Below are positions 57,995 to 64,000 of a stretch of DNA of 64,000 nucleotides, in pieces. The stretch is from Antilocapra americana. Its lineage: Eukaryota > Chordata > Mammalia > Artiodactyla > Antilocapridae. Under the pieces are notes generated by a model that saw only the letters and a list, made by a program, of their open reading frames with translations, had not been told where the DNA came from and did not search any database. Position 1 is the stretch's first letter. Each line of letters starts with the position of its first letter. Made by a program: the position numbers and the translations under genes. The stretch covers positions 13,920,915 to 13,984,914 of the forward strand of contig ML661885.1 in the NCBI GenBank assembly GCA_007570785.1, read 5' to 3'.

Positions 57995-58974
57995 CTGTGA
58001 TGAACAGAGCATCAAGCAGCCGTATTAATTGTGTGGCATGAAATTAAGGACCAATCTTTACATCTGCAGCTTTCCGTTCACTAGCATGTATACACAAGTC
58101 AGGAATGCTTACCTTCACTGAATGAATCTTTAAAATAAATATTATGGGTTCACTGTTTATCACAATTTACATGAACCAAATGTGGCCAAATTATAGCTCA
58201 GTGTGTCTGCTGTCAGCAGCTGCAGCCCAAGTTAAAAAAAAGAATGAAGAGGGCACCTAGGGAGCTTTCCACACACATTATTTCTGAGCCCAACTATCCA
58301 AGAGCCTTTTTTTTTTCTTTTCTTTTTTCTTTTTGAAATTGGTTTCTCCACACTATCTATCAACGTCAGCTGTACCACAATGCCAAGAGGAAATACTAAC
58401 AAAGAAATATGATTGTAGTCTGAGGAAGAATAAAAGAGAAAAATCTAGAGTTGAGTGTTTTACCCTCAGGGCAAGGATATTATTATACTATTTCTTAGCA
58501 AGTTTACTTAGGTCACAGTTTCACGGTTGATCAGTTCTGAAACTTCAAGAGACTCAACACCTTCAAGAAGAGTGAGATTTGGGGATGCTGCAAGATACAG
58601 ACGACAAATGTAGTATTCTGAAATATATTCTATGGTTAGTTGTTTTCAAATAATAGTAATATAGCCACCAGGCTGCCTAATTTCATTTCCTAAGTCTCAG
58701 AATTAATTTTCATACTCAAGTTCAAATGAGGAACCAAAAGAAATCCTCAATTTTTCTTGCTTGATCTTAGCAACTAAGAAATTAATCTACACTCCTCACA
58801 TCAACTTCAACACAGATATTTAAACAGACAGGAAAATTTAAGCAAAAAAAAAAGATACAATCTTAGTATCGCCCAAGGTAATATTATAGAACAGAGAACA
58901 TATAGTCGTGTAAACTTCAGAATCATTTCTTATAAAGGTACTTTAACTTCTGTGTGTAGGCATGATAAGAAAAT
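57995..58974. other. Unique sequence
   Basis: No repeat or gene recognised. A T/C-rich run lies at about 58308-58336. Confidence 0.4.
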
Positions 58975-59115
58975 CACTGCAGCAGAAGTTAAGAGATCTG
59001 AATTCAGGTTCTGACTCTACCACTAACAAGTGGAATGACCGCGGGCAAATGATTTTGGCTCCCTGAGCCTCAGTTTTATTATTTGCAAAATGGGAGACTT
59101 TAACTGGATGATAGC
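58975..59115 (+). mobile_element. MIR
   Basis: Plus-oriented MIR: GAAGTTAAGAGATCTGAATT, CAGGTTCTGACTCTACCACT, GAGCCTCAGTTTTATTATTT and GCAAAATGGGAGACTTTAAC. Confidence 0.85.
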
Positions 59116-59252
59116 TTAGATTTTAGATTTATAATTCAATGAAAGTATGTATTCATACACATGATTTTCAGGTAAAATATTCCAAGCTTGGTTCATTTGG
59201 GATGTAATTTTGAAATGCTGGGGTAATTCTCATTTATGATACAACTTAACAC

Positions 59253-59831
59253 AAAAGTGATGCTTTTTTTTTTTTTAATTCATTTGAATCAGTTCTACTC
59301 AGGTGGACAGAACTGGAGCCTATTATCCAGAGTGAAGTAAGCCAGAAGGAAAAACAACAATACAGTATACTAACGCATATATATGGAATATAGAAAGATG
59401 GTAACGAGAATCCAGCATGCGAGACAGCAAAAGGAATGCAGATGTATAGAACAGACTCGTAGACTCTGTGGATGAGGGCAAGGGTGGGATGATATGGGAG
59501 AATGGCTTTGAAACATGTTAATTATCATATGTGAAATCAATCACCAGCCCAGGATTGATGCTCGGGGCTGGTGCACTGAGATTTCCCGGGGGGAGGGAGG
59601 AGGGAGGGGGGTTCTGGAGGGGGAGCATATGTAAACCCATGGCGATATCATGTCATTGTATGGCAAAACTAATTTAAAAAAAATAATAACAGATTATTTG
59701 CAGTACCTGAAAAAAAATGTTATTTATGTAAAGTTGTTCATGCATTAACACCTAACCAAGTTGTTCATATGCAGATGTATATGTGAATCCATTAAATTCA
59801 CAAATGTCAAAAAAAAAAAGTGATGCTTTTT
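59253..59831 (+). mobile_element. L1 3' end with probable 3' transduction
   Basis: The flanks AAAAGTGATGCTTTT at 59253-59267 and 59816-59830 are a perfect 15-bp target duplication. Inside, a T-run is followed by L1 3' UTR (ATTCATTTGAATCAGTTCTA, GAACTGGAGCCTATTATCCA, GCTCGGGGCTGGTGCACTGA). A G-rich stretch lies at 59588-59611, and the L1 ends near TGGCAAAACTAATTTAAAAA (59661-59680). About 120 bp of non-L1 sequence then leads to ATTAAA (59791-59796) and a second poly(A) run at 59809-59819. Confidence 0.88.
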
Positions 59832-60899
59832 GGACAATGTAAGACTTATAAATAACTAGCTCCTAAAATCTAGACAGTCTTTAGTAGAGCAGAATATTCC
59901 TGTAGTTTTAACAAAAAACAATGTCATTAATTTCGGGCTACAAGTAAATAAAAATCATACGGATATATTTAAGTCCTGCTCACCCAAGAAAACACAATAT
60001 ACAATTCTATTTTGAATTGCACAAAATTTCAAAACCAAATCTTATAATCTATCGCCATTGCTTTCAGAGGCTTTCTTGCCTAATTAGGGAAGAGATATTA
60101 TAGAAACCAGAGTTTTATGTTTTTTTTTTCATGGCTTACTTTACTCTCTGGAGGCAAGTTAACATTTGCAGGTGATAAAGTAGTGTTTTAAAATAATGAT
60201 AATAATTCTGCCTTACATTGGTAAAACGCTTTACAGTTTACAAAGTGTTTTCACATAAATCGCCCACAGTACATTTATATGTGGTGAGACAAAGCCCAGT
60301 CTCATTCCTCACAGAAGGGGGCAGGCCCAAGACAAAGCCCCCTCTGATTTCCCCTAAATTCCCATCCTTTCCATACCTGTCCTGAGAACATGTTTCAATC
60401 AAAGCCTGTATATTTGATATTCCAGGATTATTTCCCATGTGTTTCTTTTCCATATTTTCATATTGAACTTACTGAACAGTTTAAGGTATTAAGAATGGTC
60501 AAGTTACATGAGCATGAAAGGTATTTCATCCGACATTTTATTTCTTCTGAAGATGAAACTATTCTGTACTAAATACTATGTTTGTTATTGTTTCCTGGGC
60601 TAAAAAAGAAAAGATTGAGATTATTGAGAAACCAAAAAGAGTCAGCGTTCATCTAGTTCAGGTAGATGTCTCCACTAAGAAAGACTACCACTCACAAATC
60701 ATAAAATCACAGAGACCCATGGACTTTATTTACAAATCCTCCTGCTTGCTAAATCAGCATAGTTGTTTCCAGATTTCTACATATCAATCCAAACCATAAA
60801 ATATATGCCATGACTGGGTCTACTGATATTTAGGAGCCTGGCTCTGGTAAGCCCTTAATTCCCTTGTTGGACTTGGTCTTTCATGGTTTATAAATAAGC
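59832..60899. other. Unique sequence with a MIR3-like piece
   Basis: A MIR3-like fragment in reverse orientation lies at about 60195-60290 (AACGCTTTACAGTTTACAAA). The rest is unassigned and the open frames at 60238-60799 have no recognised domain. Confidence 0.45.
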
Positions 60900-61053
60900 C
60901 TGCCCCCATTACAGCACTTATCTAATGAGACTGTCATTATTTCTCTACCTGTCTCCACCACTAGATTGTAGCTCCATGAGGCGTAGGACCATGCTTCCCT
61001 CTCTTGTTCTGATCACATATGGCACTCATTAAATGTTTTGAATGAATGAATGA
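60900..61053 (+). mobile_element. L2 3' end
   Basis: The characteristic end of L2: CACTAGATTGTAGCTCCATG, AGGCGTAGGACCATGCTTCC, then CTCATTAAATG and (AATG)n at about 61038-61053. Confidence 0.85.
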
Positions 61054-62144
61054 ATATTATTGATACATGACAACTTCTGAATACATGTAAACCATGAGCT
61101 AGAAGTAGATGGGTAGTTAAATGGTGGTGCTATCATTCAATCAACTTAGGAATGACTCATTGTATTTTAGGTCTTCAATATTTGTTCAAATACCCTAAGA
61201 AACAGGCTCAAGCAAAATCAGGTTAGTTGATTCCTATCTATCTACCTGCTTACCTACATATTACACACATAGAGAACAGCTATTCATAAAACTATATAGA
61301 CCTAAAGAGTACTTAGAGTTGAACTTCAAAGAGATTCTGTCTAAACTAAGGTGGTTCCTAGAAAAAAAGGAATAGAAGAATGTCCAAGGAGGTTGATCGA
61401 AGTGTAGGATGGAGAGGGAAGACGCACGCTGACAGAAGGACTGGTGACATGAAATTTGTGCATATTTGTCAAGCAGTATGGACAGGTGTCATGGTATCAA
61501 AAGTGTCCCTACATGGCCCGCTGCCATAAGCCAATCCATATACATTGCATTCACAGCCACAGGCCATGTGCCCACCTTGGCATCTGGTGCTGAGCAGAAG
61601 CAGGCAGATGGAAAGAGGGACAGCGGGAAGATCTGGGCAAGAAGAAACAGGAAGTACTGACTCTGGTTGAACTGACCTTCCTAGCACCTGAGGGAGCTAT
61701 GCCTTCTACAGTCCCAATCCTCCGGACTGTTGATGAAACACCATGGAAAAGTAAACTTACATAGACTCTTCTGGCACAAGATTAATGGAAGCCTTAAGAA
61801 TTTCCTTTATATTTGCCACTCTTGCGGGGGGGGGGGGTGGCAGTAGGAAGGAGCTGAAATCATTGTAGACATCGGCAAAGAAACAATGGCAAATAAATGT
61901 TAGATGTATATGCTGATAAAAAGATGCTACAGAAAACACCAAATCAAGACTACAATTTGACAAATCTTGTAATCACATAAAAACCCCCTTTGGGGGCCCA
62001 AAGGCATTATGAAATTGAACCCCTGGTGATTACATTACAATAATACCTATAGACCCATATTTGGAAATGATATTTCATGCTCCACTGCAACTAACAAGCT
62101 TATTGTTAAAATACAGAATAGTTCTAGATACAGAAACTTTTGGG
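61054..62144. other. Unique sequence
   Basis: No repeat family recognised. A run of 13 G lies at about 61826-61838. A GC-richer patch at 61460-61700 has overlapping 64- and 72-codon frames on opposite strands without homology. Confidence 0.4.
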
Positions 62145-62333
62145 GGGCTTCCCTGGTGGCTCAGTTGGTAAAGAGTCTGCCTGCAATGTGGGAGACCCAG
62201 GCTTAATCTCCTGGGTTGGAAGAAATGACAAGATCTCCTGGAGAAGGAAATGACAACTCACTCCAGTATTCTTGCCTGGAGAATTCCATGGACAGAGGAG
62301 CCTGGTGGGCTACAGACAATGGGGTTACAAATA
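62145..62333 (+). mobile_element. Bov-tA SINE, 3' end missing
   Basis: Head GGGCTTCCCTGGTGGCTCAG, middle GACAAGATCTCCTGGAGAAG, ending near CAGACAATGGGGTTACAAAT. The final ~30 bp are lost. Confidence 0.9.
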
Positions 62334-62629
62334 TAGGAGAAAAATACATCTATTCCATGCATTCCTGCTATAATTTAAACTCTTCCCAATTCTATAAACA
62401 CCCTTGCTACTTAAAAAAAAATTACTCAAGAGCTTTGAACCTCAAGTTTCCTGGGTTCTGTAAGTCCATATTCACCACCCCACATTGATACTTTCTATTC
62501 TTTTTCCACTTATTTTCCAACTGCCAAGCAGTTGATAAAATAAGCAATAGCACCTCATTTTACCTGTAAAAATTACCTTACTTTTACTTAGTTCTAGCTC
62601 ATCACAAGTATAAGTAGTGTACAGTGTAG

Positions 62630-62822
62630 TAGCAATGTGCTCAGCTGTGCCCAACTCTTTGTGATCCCACGGACTGTAGCCACTAGGTCCCTCTGCCCAT
62701 GGGATTTCCCAGGCAAGATTACTGGAGTGGATTGCCATTTCCTTCTCCAGGGGATCTTCCTGACCCAGGGCTCAAACCTGCATCTCTTGAGTCTCCTGCA
62801 CTGGCAGGCAGATTCTTTACCA
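62630..62822 (-). mobile_element. Bov-tA/Bov-A2 SINE
   Basis: Reverse-oriented body from TGTGCTCAGCTGTGCCCAAC to GGCAGATTCTTTACCATC. The outermost head bases are missing. Confidence 0.9.
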
Positions 62823-64000
62823 TCATCAAAAACATTCTGACTATTGCTAGATCAAAAGATTGGAATATGAGGAGCTGAAATAAATGTGCAAGTTACAGAG
62901 CCATGAAATAGAGAAAGGGTCTAGTTAGGCAGGTGCATGGAGTAGACTTTTCAGATTGAAGAAAAACAAGGTGAGGGTGGAAGTGGGGATTAATATGATT
63001 GGGAAGAAAATAATCCTTTCAAAAATTTTATACAGCACATATATTTAAATTTTTCCTCTGATTCTAAAAAAAGGGGGGGTTTTAGTTTAGATGACATATA
63101 AATCATCTCTAATGAACCAGAGACCCATTGGACACTGTTAGTAACTTGCAGCTCCTTGGATGAAAGAGTATTTTCATTACAACACACCATCACTTTCATC
63201 TTTGCCTTCTCACCAAGTGTTGAGTTTTCTAACATTCCTGAGAAGCAGAAGGAAACTAGCGGCTGAACACTGCTTTGTAGAAAAGAAAAGGGCTATTCTG
63301 AAATATGTCCCCAGAAGACCACAACTGCAGATTGAATAAACATATCAAATCAAGGGGTCTTTAAGAAAATTTACAAACAGAAGCCTGCAGTGAAATGAAC
63401 CATTGGATAAATGACCTCCAGAGACTTCTTCAACTCACTATTCCATGAGCAGCTGTGTCTCAAGGTGGCTTCTTCTCTGCTTTCCTCACCTTCCTCAGAA
63501 ATACGGTTTATATCAGGGGGAACAGAGATTTGGCGTGCTCAGTTGAGTCAGATTCAAAAACCAGATTCTCATTGACCTTTCTGATTGTTGGAAGGACCAC
63601 ACACCCCAACCATGGAAGCCATTAAGGAAAATCAAGTTCAGCTCTATGTTGGTGAAACTCTATGGCTGGAGAAGCAGTTTCTATAAAAATAAATGTTGAC
63701 ACACTTATTTGCTTTTATAGCTTTTCCACTGATTTACTGGTGCTGCTATTCTAAAGTTTGAAGTATGAAGCCTCTCTGTTCTTTACAGAATGTCTGAATA
63801 AATATGACCAGATTTCTGTTTCCACCATATGCAACTTCCTTCAGAGGAAGAATGTAAGGCAAGAGGGTAACCCAATGAGCTGACACTAATTAGGAAAATG
63901 ATGATACATGTTTATTCAGTAACTAAAGTTGAATTCAAGCTATGTTTCCAAGAGTATTAGACCTACACACTATTTCAATGTAGTACTACTTTCTACATTA
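62823..64000. other. Unique sequence to the window end
   Basis: About 1.2 kb with no recognised repeat, exon or RNA gene. Confidence 0.4.

Noticed and set aside
1..64000. A bacterial, phage or other novel multi-gene system
   Set aside because: The whole window is built of ruminant repeats and AT-rich non-coding DNA. There are no gene clusters, ribosome-binding sites or operon-like frames.

Overview
The window is vertebrate nuclear DNA from a bovid ruminant (cattle, sheep, goat or a close relative). The evidence is the mixture of interspersed repeats. There are dozens of tRNA-Glu-headed Bov-tA and headless Bov-A/Bov-A2 SINEs, several BovB (RTE-type) LINE copies with recognisable reverse-transcriptase remnants, CHR-type cetartiodactyl SINEs, and ruminant-type L1 3' ends. 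Beneath these lie older mammalian repeats (MIR, L2, MaLR/ERVL LTRs, MER-type DNA transposons). The species cannot be fixed from repeats alone.

I find no convincing host protein-coding gene, rRNA, functional tRNA, CRISPR array or bacterial-type operon. Nearly every open frame is a shadow of a SINE or LINE, or of low-complexity DNA. The window is best read as intergenic or deep-intronic sequence. The one stretch that looks like a spliced exon is a 108-bp, exactly 36-codon frame on the minus strand at 57887-57994, with AG before it and GTAAGT after it. It lies in a block without ruminant SINEs. It is a candidate only.

Layout. 1-10.4 kb: scattered Bov SINEs, an L1 split by a BovB (1.2-2.7 kb), an L2, an (AC)24 microsatellite, a segment with a TCTCGCGAGA palindrome near 7.36 kb, and two BovB copies in inverted orientation (7.7-8.5 and 9.5-10.4 kb) whose cores are almost identical. 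10.4-17.7 kb: two quiet blocks around a cluster of five Bov SINEs. 17.7-33.9 kb: repeat-dense, with a MER53-like element, an ERVL-type solo LTR, a 1.8-kb BovB with reverse-transcriptase remnants on the plus strand, a nested L1/MIR/Bov-tA stack, and two abutting BovB copies on the minus strand. 33.9-41.8 kb: mostly quiet, with L2, MIR and few SINEs. 41.8-56 kb: SINE-rich, with three MIR copies in 600 bp, a split MLT1 LTR and a 1-kb L1 3' end. 56-59.25 kb: quiet, holding the candidate exon. 59.25-59.83 kb: an L1 insertion that appears to carry a 3' transduction. 60-64 kb: L2, two Bov SINEs and unique sequence.

Many insertions are bounded by target-site duplications read directly from the sequence, which give exact edges. 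Family names rest on recognising consensus sequences from memory. They should be confirmed with RepeatMasker using a ruminant library.
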